A DNA stretch of 64,000 nt from an uncultured Paraglaciecola sp. (GTDB lineage: Bacteria; Pseudomonadota; Gammaproteobacteria; Enterobacterales; Alteromonadaceae). Under the pieces are notes generated by a model that saw nothing but the letters and a program-made list of their open reading frames with translations, had not been told where the DNA came from and made no database searches. Made by a program: the position numbers and the translations under genes. The stretch is taken from assembly GCA_947498355.1 (NCBI GenBank), contig CANMKA010000007.1, forward strand, positions 62,001 to 126,000, read 5' to 3'. Below, one piece after another: positions 40,429 through 51,372 of this stretch (its first letter is position 1; the number at the start of each line of letters is the position of its first letter).

Positions 40429-41301
40429 ATGACCACACGTTCGCCAATTATTGATCCACATGTGCACTTCTTCTATTTGGCTGAGGGCGACTACCACTGG
40501 CTAAAGCCAGAAAACCCTCCCCACTGGAAAAATAAAAACATTTTGAATCAGAGAATTACTGACTGTAATTTAACCCTTGGTGCCAATCACACCTTGCAAG
40601 GCCTAGTGCATATCGAAGCGGGATTTGATAACCAAAGGCCTTGGCGCGAAATAGATCACCTCGAACACAATTGCCAGATACGTTTTAAAAGCGTGGCCTA
40701 CGCTAACTTACAATCAGAATCTTTTAAACAAGATATTCAACAATTACTGCAACGTCCTAGTGTGGTTGGGGTGAGGCACATACTCGACCAAGATGCTGCA
40801 AGTATACTGTCCGACCCTAAATGCCTCGCACACCTGAAATACTTAGCCAATTGCGGGTTATCGTTTGATGCACAACTGAATATTACCGAGCCTGATGCAT
40901 TTAACGCACTTTGCCAATGTGCAGCGCATATCCCTCAATTGAAACTACTCATTAATCACGGCGGATGGCCACCCCCTGCGGTATCAATGCCTAGTTACGC
41001 TAATTGGTGCCAGAACCTGAAAAAACTGTCGAATTATCCCAATATTGCGATGAAAATGTCTGGGTGGGAGATGCAAAATAAGCAATGGTCTATTGCAGAT
41101 ATGACAAAAACAGTCACAGATGCGCTAGATTTACTAGGCGAAAATCGCGTAATGCTAGCCAGTAACTTTCCGGTATCAAACTTAAGCTTACCCTATGCTG
41201 AACTATGGCAACGCTATCAAAGCCTTGAACAACGAGTGTCACCTTTAGTTTATAGAAAACTCACCAATCTTAATGCCATTACTTGGTATCAGTTCAATTG
41301 A
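40429..41301 (+). CDS. amidohydrolase_2 family protein (sugar lactonase-like)
   Basis: 290-residue TIM-barrel hydrolase of the COG3618 type. The HxH motif lies in IDPHVHFF (residues 8-14), INHGGWPPP (about 181-189) supplies the second-face His, and the C-terminal motif reads LASNFPVSNL, where Asn replaces the Asp of many amidohydrolases, a variant known from this family as far as remembered. L-fucono-lactonases and 2-pyrone-4,6-dicarboxylate hydrolases belong here. Pairing with the upstream SDR favours a lactonase. Confidence 0.85.
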   Translation: MTTRSPIIDPHVHFFYLAEGDYHWLKPENPPHWKNKNILNQRITDCNLTLGANHTLQGLVHIEAGFDNQRPWREIDHLEHNCQIRFKSVAYANLQSESFKQDIQQLLQRPSVVGVRHILDQDAASILSDPKCLAHLKYLANCGLSFDAQLNITEPDAFNALCQCAAHIPQLKLLINHGGWPPPAVSMPSYANWCQNLKKLSNYPNIAMKMSGWEMQNKQWSIADMTKTVTDALDLLGENRVMLASNFPVSNLSLPYAELWQRYQSLEQRVSPLVYRKLTNLNAITWYQFN

Positions 41302-41369
41302 AGCCGTAAAACAAACAATCAGATAACAATGTCTGAATGCGACTGGCGTCATAGCGCAGAGTCCATTAG

Positions 41370-42526
<1,157 letters not shown>

Positions 42527-42527
<1 letters not shown>

Positions 42528-43399
42528 TGCAACAACAAACTGAATTAGCAGAGCTAAGTGCCAATAAGTGCTTTGGCGGCTGGCAAAAAAGGTTCAGCCA
42601 CAAATCTGAGGTACTAAATTGCGAAATGCAATTTAGTGTATTTATACCGCCTAGTCAGCCAGATACTAAGCTCCCCGCCCTATATTGGCTTAGTGGTTTA
42701 ACCTGCAACGATGAAAACTTTGTCATTAAAGCAGGCGCACAACGTGTTGCCGCAGAACTAGGCATAATGTTGATTGTGCCAGATACCAGCCCAAGGGGCG
42801 AACATGTCCCTGACGCTGCTGATGGTGCCTACGATCTAGGATTGGGCGCTGGCTTTTACGTCAATGCAACACAAGAGCCTTGGAAAAAACATTATCAAAT
42901 GTATGACTACATAGTCGATGAGTTGCCTGAATTAATTAAAAAAGAATTCAGAGTACAAGATAAAGCGGCTATATCTGGGCACTCAATGGGCGGCCATGGC
43001 GCGTTGACGATTGCATTGTCGAATATGAAACGTTACAGCTCAGTGTCGGCTTTTGCACCAATTGTGAACCCGAGTGAATGTCATTGGGGCCAAAAAGCCT
43101 TTACCCACTACCTAGGCGAAGATAAAAATTTATGGACCGACTACGATAGTTGCGCCTTAATGCGCCAACAAGGTCAATTTTTGCATATTCCTATGTTGGT
43201 TGATCAAGGTCTTGATGATAACTTTTTTCATACTCAAAAATTGTCTAAACCTCTCGAAGACGTAGCGAAGGAAATTGGATACCAAGCAGAGTTTAGATAT
43301 CACTCTGGTTATGACCATAGCTATTTTTTTATTGCTAGTCTCATCGAACAGCATTTACGCTTTCATGCTAAACACCTTGGTATTGATACCCAAGCCTAA
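42527..43399 (+). CDS. fghA: S-formylglutathione hydrolase
   Basis: Serine esterase completing formaldehyde detoxification by hydrolysing S-formylglutathione to formate and glutathione. The 290-residue product has nucleophile Ser153 in GHSMGGHGA, the acid in DQGLDDNF and the His in GYDHSYFF near the C-terminus. Translationally coupled to adhC. FDH is not in the window. Confidence 0.95.
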
Positions 43400-43731
43400 A
43401 TCGTAAAACACCGCTTTTATGTTACACCCAACTAAAAGCGGTCAATCTCATCACACCTCAAGTTTCGTGTAAGTTAACTCCAATAGTCTAAACGATTGAC
43501 TAATTGGCGAGAGTCAAAACTGACTTAATCGAAGATTACCCTTGAAGGTTGAGTGGGCTCATTCATGAAGTATAAATGTAAACCAATCACATTTGGTGTT
43601 GTCTATAAGACCCCCTAGCAATATCCCCCTTAAGCCTTTGTCTTATATATAAAAACCCTTAATCTTTTGCCCTAAAACTAGTTAGGTGTTCATTATTTTT
43701 TACAGATAATTAAACATATTTGTTAAAAACT
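43400..43731. other. intergenic region between fghA and fadE
   Basis: About 330 bases without a gene. An inverted repeat ACCGCTTTTA / TAAAAGCGGT at 43410-43442 lies 10 bases after the fghA stop; it lacks a T-run but may protect or end the transcript. The remainder is AT-rich with nothing recognisable before the fadE promoter. Confidence 0.5.
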
Positions 43732-43760
43732 TTGATCTTTATTTTCGTTAAGACTATATT
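43732..43760 (+). promoter_or_regulatory. candidate fadE promoter
   Basis: TTGATC (43732-43737) and TATATT (43755-43760) with exactly 17 bases between them, giving a start near 43767. This makes the ATG at 43797 more plausible than the GTG at 43782 as translation start. Confidence 0.6.
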
Positions 43761-43767
43761 AATCAAC

Positions 43768-43784
43768 AACTGGTCAGATGAGTG
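43768..43784 (+). promoter_or_regulatory. FadR-like operator at the fadE start site
   Basis: AACTGGTCAGATGAGTG matches the FadR half-site AACTGGTC exactly and the opposite half partly. It lies at the predicted transcription start, where binding would repress, as at E. coli fad promoters. Whether this lineage has FadR cannot be seen here. Confidence 0.4.
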
Positions 43785-43796
43785 GATATCAAGATT

Positions 43797-46052
43797 ATGA
43801 GTATTAGAACGCGTTTAAAGAAAGTGTTGCCCCCTATCTCTGTTACCGAGCAAGAAGCATTAGAGGCGGGAGATGTTTGGTTAGAGTCGTCAATCTACCA
43901 AGGTACACCAGACATGGACGCATTAAGGGCTGTACCAAAGGCTAAGCTTAGCTCAGACGAGCAAGCATTTTTTGACGGACCGTTGACCGAACTATTAACC
44001 ATGATTGATGATTTTGAATTGCATCAAGGCAAGCACATTCCTCAAGATATTTTAGATTTTTTAGCCGTGAATAAGTTTTTTGCGCTGATCATTCCGAAAA
44101 AGTTTGGCGGCTTAGATTTTTCCGCTTATGCAAACTCAACCATAGTCGCCACAATTGCTGTAAAGAGCAGCGCTATTGCGGTCACCGTTATGGTTCCTAA
44201 CTCATTAGGGCCAGGTGAACTGCTTATGCACTACGGAACCCCAGAGCAACAACAACAATGGTTACCAAGCCTTTCTGTTGGCAAAGATATCCCTTGTTTT
44301 GCCCTGACCAGTCCAGAAGCTGGATCGGATGCAGGTGCCATTCCCGATGCAGGGATAGTCACTACAGGTCAATATCAAGGTAAGGAAGTATTAGGCGTAT
44401 CTGTGTCTTGGGACAAGCGCTATATTACCCTAGCGCCAATAGCCACGGTTTTAGGTTTGGCGTTTAAAGTTTTCGATCCAGAAAACTTGTTAGGCGATCA
44501 AGTCGAACTAGGCATTACATGTGCGCTTATCCCAAAATCTCACCCTGGAGTGGAATTAGGGAATCGTCACGACCCTATGGGCTGTCGCTTTTATAATGGC
44601 ACAACACGGGGTCAAGACGTCTTTATTCCCATGGATTTTATCATCGGAGGGCAAAAAAATATTGGCCGAGGTTGGCAGATGTTAGTGAGCTGCTTGGGTG
44701 CCGGTCGCGGCATATCACTCCCAGCCATGGGCACTGCGTCAGCACAAAATGCATTAAAATCGACAGCCGAATACGCTTTCATTCGCGAGCAGTTTGGGGT
44801 CCCCATTGGTCGATTCGAGGGGATCCAAGAAAAACTTGCCGATATGGCTGGCAAAACCTTTATTACCGAAGCCATGCGTGTATTAACAACTGAAGGCTTA
44901 GGTTTAGATATCAAGCCATCTGTAATCACCGCAATGGCAAAGTACCACATGACTGAACTAGGGCGCGATGTTAACAATATGGCAATGGATATCCAAGCAG
45001 GTAAAGCCATTCAACGGGGTCCACAAAATACCTTAGCAAGTAGCTATTTGGCGCAACCTATAGGCATCACAGTTGAGGGCGCAAATATACTTACTAGAAG
45101 CTTGATGATTTTTGGTCAAGGTACTATGCGTTGCCACCCCCATTTAAAAGACATGGTCGACTTAATTCATAGTCAAGATGCCAATGCAGACAAACAATTC
45201 AATGCAGTATTAGCAAAAACCGTCTGGTTTAGTGTAAAGAATGCATGTAGAAGCATAGCTAAAAGCTACTTACCCTTCACTCGTGGTGCTAAAACTGCGC
45301 TACCAGAAGTGGCAAAGTATGAGCAACGCTTAAACGCGATATCGGCCAAATTAGCGCCACTGGCAGATTTATCATTGTTGGTTTTAGGCGGGGATTTGAA
45401 AAAAGCTGAGATGCTTTCAGCCCGACTAGGGGACGTGATGAGCTATCTGTATGCTTCAATGGCAGTTATACGTTTTTACGAGCAAAAAGTCTCAGACAGA
45501 GAAGATGCTAAGGTGTTTTTTAACTACGCCATTCAGTGGACCTTGTCTCAAGCAGATCAAGCTCTAGCTGATTTTATTGACAACTTCCCGAATACACCAG
45601 CAAGGGTGTTAATGCGTGCGTTAACCAATACATACAGCCGTTCGGTTAAGCAGATTTCTGACGAACTTAAGCGCGAGCTGTCAACAGCGAGTATGAACAC
45701 GGGGTCGACCATGAAAGAGCTAACCCATCTAGTGAAAATAGTTAAAGGTGACGGCAACGATATTAACTATCAAGCATTTGTGGCTAAGCATAAAGTCATG
45801 CCTCACCTTAAAAAAGTTCAAAAAGCACTGCGAGCATTTCCAGTTGTGCCTTATGTGTCTTTTGAAAATGCTGTTAATAAACTCACCGAGGCGGGAGAAC
45901 TGACTCTTCAAGAGTCAACTATGCTCTTAGACTATGATAAAAAACGAAAATTAGCAGTAAGAGTGGACGAGTTTACCTTTGATTTAGACTTGTTGGATGC
46001 AAATCAACGTTTAGTTGACCCAAGTAAAGAAAGTAACGCTACAGCTGCGTAA
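43797..46052 (+). CDS. fadE: acyl-CoA dehydrogenase FadE
   Basis: First oxidation of the fatty-acid beta-oxidation cycle. The 751-residue product follows E. coli FadE almost throughout: EIPCFALTSPEAGSDAGAIPD-type block (here IPCFALTSPEAGSDAGAIPD), NKRYITLAPIATVLGLAF-like segment, ITVEGANILTRSLMIFGQG, and the C-terminal DUF1974 region. It lacks the N-terminal membrane segment of about 75 residues that opens E. coli FadE, beginning instead at the KVLPPIS block. Monocistronic with its own promoter and terminator. Confidence 0.95.
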   Translation: MSIRTRLKKVLPPISVTEQEALEAGDVWLESSIYQGTPDMDALRAVPKAKLSSDEQAFFDGPLTELLTMIDDFELHQGKHIPQDILDFLAVNKFFALIIPKKFGGLDFSAYANSTIVATIAVKSSAIAVTVMVPNSLGPGELLMHYGTPEQQQQWLPSLSVGKDIPCFALTSPEAGSDAGAIPDAGIVTTGQYQGKEVLGVSVSWDKRYITLAPIATVLGLAFKVFDPENLLGDQVELGITCALIPKSHPGVELGNRHDPMGCRFYNGTTRGQDVFIPMDFIIGGQKNIGRGWQMLVSCLGAGRGISLPAMGTASAQNALKSTAEYAFIREQFGVPIGRFEGIQEKLADMAGKTFITEAMRVLTTEGLGLDIKPSVITAMAKYHMTELGRDVNNMAMDIQAGKAIQRGPQNTLASSYLAQPIGITVEGANILTRSLMIFGQGTMRCHPHLKDMVDLIHSQDANADKQFNAVLAKTVWFSVKNACRSIAKSYLPFTRGAKTALPEVAKYEQRLNAISAKLAPLADLSLLVLGGDLKKAEMLSARLGDVMSYLYASMAVIRFYEQKVSDREDAKVFFNYAIQWTLSQADQALADFIDNFPNTPARVLMRALTNTYSRSVKQISDELKRELSTASMNTGSTMKELTHLVKIVKGDGNDINYQAFVAKHKVMPHLKKVQKALRAFPVVPYVSFENAVNKLTEAGELTLQESTMLLDYDKKRKLAVRVDEFTFDLDLLDANQRLVDPSKESNATAA

Positions 46053-46124
46053 GCTTCTTAACTGCTAATAAAACACCGTGACTAAATAATAAAACGATAA
46101 GGCTCTGTCCCTACACAGCCAAAT

Positions 46125-46160
46125 AAAAAGCCAATTTCATATGACGAAATTGGCTTTTTT
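46125..46160. terminator. bidirectional terminator between fadE and pssA
   Basis: AAAAAGCCAATTTC, a 7-base loop, then GAAATTGGCTTTTTT. It serves the two convergent genes. Confidence 0.93.
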
Positions 46161-46209
46161 ATGGCTGAAACTTATCTATGCTTTTCAGGCAGTATCTTTG
46201 TCAAATAAT

Positions 46210-47004
46210 TTACTGATTATGTTTTTCATCGTCTGATTTAGCTTGAGCAAAATCTGCGTCATCCTCCTCAGCATCGCCAACTACGTGCTCCAACTTCACC
46301 TTGTCGACGGTTCGAAACGTATTTATCGGTCCCGCTAGGGCATATAAACTAAAAACGATAAATAGTACTAGCGCTGGCTCTGTAGCAACCACAACAAACA
46401 CCAGCAAAATAATAAGCAAAGCCACGAAGGGGATTTTACCCGTTAAATTAACTTCCTTGAACGAGTTGTATTTAAAGTTACTAACCATGAGCAAGCCTGC
46501 TAATCCAGTTAATAAAGCAACTAACCAACCATAATCATTCCCATCAACCTTGTATTCAACGCCAACCCAAATCAAACCTGCCACCAAGGCAGCAGCAGCG
46601 GGACTCGCCAACCCTTGAAAGAACCGCTTGTCAGCCGATTCTATCTGAGTATTAAACCTAGCAAGCCGAAGTGCAGCACCAGCAACAAAAATGAATGCGG
46701 CTAACCATCCGATCTTGCCCAGTTCAGCTAACCCCCAATTATAGGCAACCAATGCAGGGGCAACTCCAAATGACACCATATCAGCCATAGAGTCGTACTC
46801 AGCGCCAAATTGGCTCTGAGTATTGGTCATACGTGCTACACGACCATCTAAACCATCAAAAATCATAGCCACAAAAATACCAATTGCGGCTGCCTCAAAC
46901 TTGCCATTCATAGAGGAGACCACGGCAAAAAAGCCCGAAAATAATCCCGCAGTTGTCAATAAATTTGGTAAGAGGTAAATTCCTCTGTGTTTTTGTTCAC
47001 TCAT
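46210..47004 (-). CDS. pssA: CDP-diacylglycerol-serine O-phosphatidyltransferase
   Basis: Inner-membrane enzyme making phosphatidylserine, the precursor of phosphatidylethanolamine. The CDP-alcohol phosphotransferase signature runs DGRVAR...GAEYDSMAD (Asp53 to Asp75) with the required spacing. About seven to eight helices follow. This is the membrane-embedded type (Gram-positive-like PssA), not the peripheral phospholipase-D-like E. coli type. From the ATG at 47004 it has 264 residues; a TTG at 47025 is an alternative. The acidic C-terminus EEDDADFAQAKSDDEKHNQ is extramembrane. Confidence 0.94.
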   Translation of the reverse strand: MSEQKHRGIYLLPNLLTTAGLFSGFFAVVSSMNGKFEAAAIGIFVAMIFDGLDGRVARMTNTQSQFGAEYDSMADMVSFGVAPALVAYNWGLAELGKIGWLAAFIFVAGAALRLARFNTQIESADKRFFQGLASPAAAALVAGLIWVGVEYKVDGNDYGWLVALLTGLAGLLMVSNFKYNSFKEVNLTGKIPFVALLIILLVFVVVATEPALVLFIVFSLYALAGPINTFRTVDKVKLEHVVGDAEEDDADFAQAKSDDEKHNQ

Positions 47005-47254
47005 AGCTAGTAATCTGTCCCGCAAGGTAAAAGTTAGTTACTCTCAAGAGTTTACCGCGATTCCCGTCATTTGAGTACAGCTATCCGACAAACTCTATAT
47101 TACTCGTAATTTTAGAGTGAAAATAAACCCCATACAGTCAACTGTATTTGTTTAGTCATGGTTACTACATATACTGTTAGATTTTTTTACATAAACTATC
47201 TGGACCGACCACAAAAAAACAAATAAACTTTTGATTATAAAGATAAAAACAAGT

Positions 47255-47270
47255 TGGCTCACTTTGTGCT
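47255..47270 (+). promoter_or_regulatory. candidate sigma54 promoter of the first PEP-CTERM gene
   Basis: TGGCTCACTTTGTGCT: GG at the -24 position and GC at the -12 position with 10 bases between, one departure in each half from TGGCACG-N4-TTGCW. A start near 47281 would give a 24-base leader. PEP-CTERM genes in other bacteria depend on RpoN with PrsK/PrsR. Confidence 0.55.
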
Positions 47271-47304
47271 TTAAAGCTTCTATCAACACCAATAAGGTAA
47301 CACT

Positions 47305-48087
47305 ATGGAAAAGGTAATGAAGAAGTTCGCTTTAATATCGGCTTTATTAGCGTCTGGTTATGCTAGCGCGGGCACCACAACATGGGAGTGGGATTTAGAC
47401 GCTTCGGTTGGGTCACAAGGCACAACATCACTTAGCGCCGACGGAACAAATGGAATCAATTCGAACACCCTTAGCGCGGGTTTGGCTGGCTACTCGGATA
47501 CAGGCGGAGCTGCAGATAATCAACTAGAAACAGGGCAGTTTTATTACTACGGAGACGGTTCAGGTTGGGGCTTTGTCAATCAAGATGAAACAGAGCCAGA
47601 AAGACCAGGCCACGCATTTGATAATCAAGGTTATATAGTCGACTACGATATGGCATTAATCAGCTTTGATACTTCTGTTGAATTAACAGGAATTAATTTT
47701 GGTTACAGACAAGATGGTGACTTTACCCTTTTAGCTTACACGGGCTCTACTCCATTCGTTGAATCTAGCCTTAATGGCTCAACTTGGGCTGCACAGCAAA
47801 GCTCAGGAAATTGGTTAACTGTAGGCCAATATAACGGCAGCGTCACAGACGAGTATTATGCAGTAAATAGTGGTCAAACATCTTCTCAGTATTGGTTGTT
47901 AGGTGCATTCAATAGCTTGTTTGGTGAGCCGACTGACTACAGAGTCGACAATAATGACGATGCGTTTAAAATCAGAAAACTGAGAGGCAATACCGAAACT
48001 GGCGCAACCCAAGTCTCCTCGCCTGCTGCTTTTGCCCTGCTACTAATGGGAAGCGCGTTTGCCATGAGAAGACGCCGTCAAGGCTAA
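47305..48087 (+). CDS. PEP-CTERM-like exported protein (SSPA variant)
   Basis: A 260-residue exported protein: signal peptide (MKKFALISALLASGYASAG), Asp- and Gly-rich beta-type body, and a C-terminal tripartite tail VSSPAAFALLLMGSAFAMRRRRQG. That tail has the shape of a PEP-CTERM sorting signal (short motif, hydrophobic helix, basic end) with SPA instead of PEP. Such proteins are cut and anchored by exosortase and often belong to exopolysaccharide or floc matrices. AAGG lies 7 bases before the first ATG. Function of the body is unknown. Confidence 0.85.
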   Translation: MEKVMKKFALISALLASGYASAGTTTWEWDLDASVGSQGTTSLSADGTNGINSNTLSAGLAGYSDTGGAADNQLETGQFYYYGDGSGWGFVNQDETEPERPGHAFDNQGYIVDYDMALISFDTSVELTGINFGYRQDGDFTLLAYTGSTPFVESSLNGSTWAAQQSSGNWLTVGQYNGSVTDEYYAVNSGQTSSQYWLLGAFNSLFGEPTDYRVDNNDDAFKIRKLRGNTETGATQVSSPAAFALLLMGSAFAMRRRRQG

Positions 48088-48114
48088 TAAAGCTCACCTC
48101 ACCTCAAATACCTC

Positions 48115-48150
48115 AAAAAATACTAGCGCTTACCCTGCGCTAGTATTTTT
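48115..48150. terminator. terminator after first PEP-CTERM gene
   Basis: AAAATACTAGCGC, loop TTACCCT, GCGCTAGTATTTTT, 28 bases past the stop; T- and A-flanked, so bidirectional in form. Confidence 0.92.
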
Positions 48151-48284
48151 ATGTTAGCCCTTTAATAATATTAAACTATGCACTCCTGATGTGCTAAATC
48201 ATCACCTAGACTGGTGCTTGATACATTGGCGTATTATCCTGTTATTTAATTAATTTCGTGTCTTTCCCATTAGAAGGTTTATCT

Positions 48285-51083
48285 GTGCAAAATTTGAAAA
48301 GTACTTTATTCATAGCGTTTTTCACATTAAGTTTCTTGGCTGTTAGTTCAGTATCCTTAGCTGCTGACAGAATGTATGAGCAAGCCTTACAATCATACCA
48401 ACAACAAAAATATGATGAGGCCTATGTCTACTTAAAAAATTCTCTGCAAAATAATGAGAAAAATTTACCGTCTAAATTATTATTAGGTAAACTATTTGTC
48501 CGCAATGGATTTTACCAAGATGCCATAAAAGAATTTAAGGAAGCCTTGGCGTTAAAAATCGACATTGAATTGATATTGCTCCCATTAGGCAATGTGTTAC
48601 TTTTTAATGAACAATACGAAGATGTCTTAGCCTTGGGTAAAGGGTACGAATTAACACCAGAATCAAAATTTGAATGGCGGATGTTATCTGCTGCCGCTTA
48701 CTCCAACTTGGGTCAGCCTTTACTCGCCCATCAAGCTTATCAAGACGCCCTTAAAATTTATCCCAAGAGCATACGAGCACTCAACAGCTTGGCCTATACC
48801 TATTTGTCAGATAACCAAATAGAAAAAGCTCAATTTTATCTAAGCAAATCTCTCAAGATTGATCCGAGTAATGAAAAGACTTGGCACCTTAGCGGTAAAA
48901 TTGCCGAAGCAAACGACAATAATGAATTAGCTATTAGCCATTATAAAAAAGGGTTGCAGCTTTCTGCAGACGATCCAGTTTTGTCTCGCTCCCTCGCCTA
49001 TGCCTTGGTCGCTGAAGACAAACTCGATGAAGCCCGACAAATAGCCGATAAAATCATCACGCAAACCCCTGATGATCCATTTGCCATGCTGCTCAATAGT
49101 TGGCTGCATTCAAAAGCCAAAGAACAGGATATGGCAAGCTCAATTATCGAAAACCTTAGCAATCAACTTACATTAGTGACCGAAGAGCAATACCAAAAGA
49201 AAGATTCGTTACTGTTTGTAAAAGGTATGACAGCTTATATTCAAGGGGATTTTGAGCAAGCAAGACGCAGTTTAAGTCGTTATATTAAACGTTACTCGCA
49301 AGATTTGAACGCCGTTTCTATGCTAGCCGAGATATATTCATCTATGGGCCAAGATTTGGCCGCTATGCACTTACTTGAGAACATTGAGGCGCAAGTGATT
49401 GAAAGTCTGCCTCAAGCGCTGACGTTAGCAAACTTATACTTGCAAAATAACAAAGACTTTAAAGCAGAGTACATATTAAGCGAAATGCGAAAACGTTATC
49501 CCACCGAAGTACAAGTTGTTTTAATGTCTGCTAAAGCGCTAGCAGCCAGAGGTAAGCTAGAGGAAGCCATTCGCCTAGTCGCCGATAGTGAAACACAATT
49601 TCCCAAAGCTGTTTCCCTAAAGCTAGCAAGAGGCGTGATGTATGTGCAGAATTCACAATTTGACGCTGCACTAGATATATCTAAACAACTCATCAAGCTC
49701 GACGCCCAAAACCCCGACTTTTTTAATCTACAAGGGGCCTCATACATTCGTCTCGGTGAATTAGACAAAGCAGAGGTCGCTATTGCTAAGGTTCTCAAAA
49801 TCAACCCTCAACATTTTGTTGGTCGCTTTAATCAGGCCATGATCCATAAGCATACGGGTAGACTCGATGACGCTAAAACCGCTTTGCTTGAATTAACAGA
49901 GGAACAACCCAGAAATACTAATGCTTTGTTTCAATTAGCCTTTGTTGAATCTCAATTAGGCGACCTTGAAAGTGCTATTCAACGTTTAGAAGAATTAACT
50001 ATATTAGAGCAGAATAATCATAAAATATTGAGTTTGTTAATTAACTTATACAGCCAAAACGGTCAGCACCTTGATGCTTTAAGTCGTGTACGAAAAGCTA
50101 CCCGAGACTTTCCTTTACACCCTGATTTTGCCATCAAAAAAGCCGAAATCCTCATTGATAACCGCAAAATAGACGAAGCAAAAGAGCAATTATCTGCTCT
50201 TTATAATTTATGGCTAGATAACCCCGAAAAGTTATTTAGGTTAAGCTCGATGCAGCAGCAAGTTGAAGATTATCAAGGAGCATCGGACACATTACAAAAA
50301 GCTCTTAGTTTTCAGCCGAAACACTTACTACTTAATTTGGAATTTGCTCGCCTCAATATTCAATTAGGGCAGCAACAAATCGCTTTGTCTGTACTAGATA
50401 AAATGCAAAAGCAATACGGTGACAACGCCAATATCCTTCTATTGCATGGTGATATTCACATGCACAACCAAGCTTTAGAAAAGGCTTATCAAGCATACTC
50501 TCAGGCAGTAGACGTAGAGCCTAGCTACCGACTGCCTCTTACTCGCCTCTATGAATTAGCGCGTAAAGGTATTAATCCCGACAAATTTCACAAACTGATT
50601 TCGTCCTTGTTAGAAGCCACCCCAAAAAATCATTGGCAACGTAAATTATTAGCCGACCACTTAATGAATAGTGGGGATTGGGCGTTAGCCGAAACCCATT
50701 ATAAAATATTACTTAAAGAAGAAAGTTTAGCGGCAGATTTTACAATTTTAAATAACTTGGCGAATATTTATTTCGATAAAGATCCAAATCAAGCTCTACT
50801 GTATGCACGTAAAGCCTTAAAGCTGGCTCCAACTAATTCGGCTGTTTTAGATACCTACGGCTGGCTGTTAACTGCCTTAGCAAGATACGACGATGCCATC
50901 ACCCACCTACGCCAAGCTCACGCTATTGACTCCAAAGATCCATCCATTCGTTATCATATTGCATACACGCTGAATAAATTATCACGCACAGTCGAGGCCA
51001 AAGCCGAATTAGAAGACTTGATTGAAGCCTATCCAGTATTCCCTGAACGTGAACAAGCAAGGGCACTCCTTGCTTCAATTTAA
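48285..51083 (+). CDS. prsT: PrsT-like TPR protein of the PEP-CTERM system, copy 1
   Basis: 932-residue exported protein (signal peptide ending SSVSLAAD) built of tandem tetratricopeptide repeats across its whole length. It resembles PrsT, the large TPR protein that accompanies PEP-CTERM/exosortase systems and is thought to act in the periplasm on export or assembly. The start is a GTG at 48285 with AGAAGG seven bases upstream; the frame is open to a GTG at 48258. The C-terminal block NSAVLDTYGWLL and RYHIAYTLNKL matches the second copy at 52318. Confidence 0.88.
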   Translation: MQNLKSTLFIAFFTLSFLAVSSVSLAADRMYEQALQSYQQQKYDEAYVYLKNSLQNNEKNLPSKLLLGKLFVRNGFYQDAIKEFKEALALKIDIELILLPLGNVLLFNEQYEDVLALGKGYELTPESKFEWRMLSAAAYSNLGQPLLAHQAYQDALKIYPKSIRALNSLAYTYLSDNQIEKAQFYLSKSLKIDPSNEKTWHLSGKIAEANDNNELAISHYKKGLQLSADDPVLSRSLAYALVAEDKLDEARQIADKIITQTPDDPFAMLLNSWLHSKAKEQDMASSIIENLSNQLTLVTEEQYQKKDSLLFVKGMTAYIQGDFEQARRSLSRYIKRYSQDLNAVSMLAEIYSSMGQDLAAMHLLENIEAQVIESLPQALTLANLYLQNNKDFKAEYILSEMRKRYPTEVQVVLMSAKALAARGKLEEAIRLVADSETQFPKAVSLKLARGVMYVQNSQFDAALDISKQLIKLDAQNPDFFNLQGASYIRLGELDKAEVAIAKVLKINPQHFVGRFNQAMIHKHTGRLDDAKTALLELTEEQPRNTNALFQLAFVESQLGDLESAIQRLEELTILEQNNHKILSLLINLYSQNGQHLDALSRVRKATRDFPLHPDFAIKKAEILIDNRKIDEAKEQLSALYNLWLDNPEKLFRLSSMQQQVEDYQGASDTLQKALSFQPKHLLLNLEFARLNIQLGQQQIALSVLDKMQKQYGDNANILLLHGDIHMHNQALEKAYQAYSQAVDVEPSYRLPLTRLYELARKGINPDKFHKLISSLLEATPKNHWQRKLLADHLMNSGDWALAETHYKILLKEESLAADFTILNNLANIYFDKDPNQALLYARKALKLAPTNSAVLDTYGWLLTALARYDDAITHLRQAHAIDSKDPSIRYHIAYTLNKLSRTVEAKAELEDLIEAYPVFPEREQARALLASI

Positions 51084-51095
51084 CTCAGTCTTACT

Positions 51096-51128
51096 AAGCC
51101 TCAATTCATTACTGATTTGAGGCTTTTT
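51096..51128 (+). terminator. terminator after PrsT copy 1
   Basis: AAGCCTCAA, 12-base loop, TTGAGGCTTTTT, shortly after the stop. Confidence 0.88.
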
Positions 51129-51316
51129 GGTTATCGTCCCGCTACAAGTATGGCGACTGCCTCAAACTATATCGCTATTTCAATTAACACCAATCCGCAA
51201 GCCTCGAATCCAATAACAGACAAGACCCTTTATACAGTGTCAGTTAATTTTACATAACCTCTAATCAACATACAATCAACAAACCTAAAGCATTGATAAT
51301 AAACAACTTTATTAAG

Positions 51317-51332
51317 TGGTACGATTTGTGCT
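51317..51332 (+). promoter_or_regulatory. candidate sigma54 promoter of the second PEP-CTERM gene
   Basis: TGGTACGATTTGTGCT: GG and GC with 10 bases between, and the same TTTGTGCTT ending as the element at 47255. Start predicted near 51343, 30 bases before the ATG. Confidence 0.6.
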
Positions 51333-51372
51333 TAATCTGCATCAAGTAACTGTAGTAGGAAAACATCAAACA

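Noticed and set aside
43782..43796. GTG start for FadE
   Set aside because: It would overlap the FadR-like site and leave only about 15 bases of leader from the predicted start; the ATG at 43797 is preferred.
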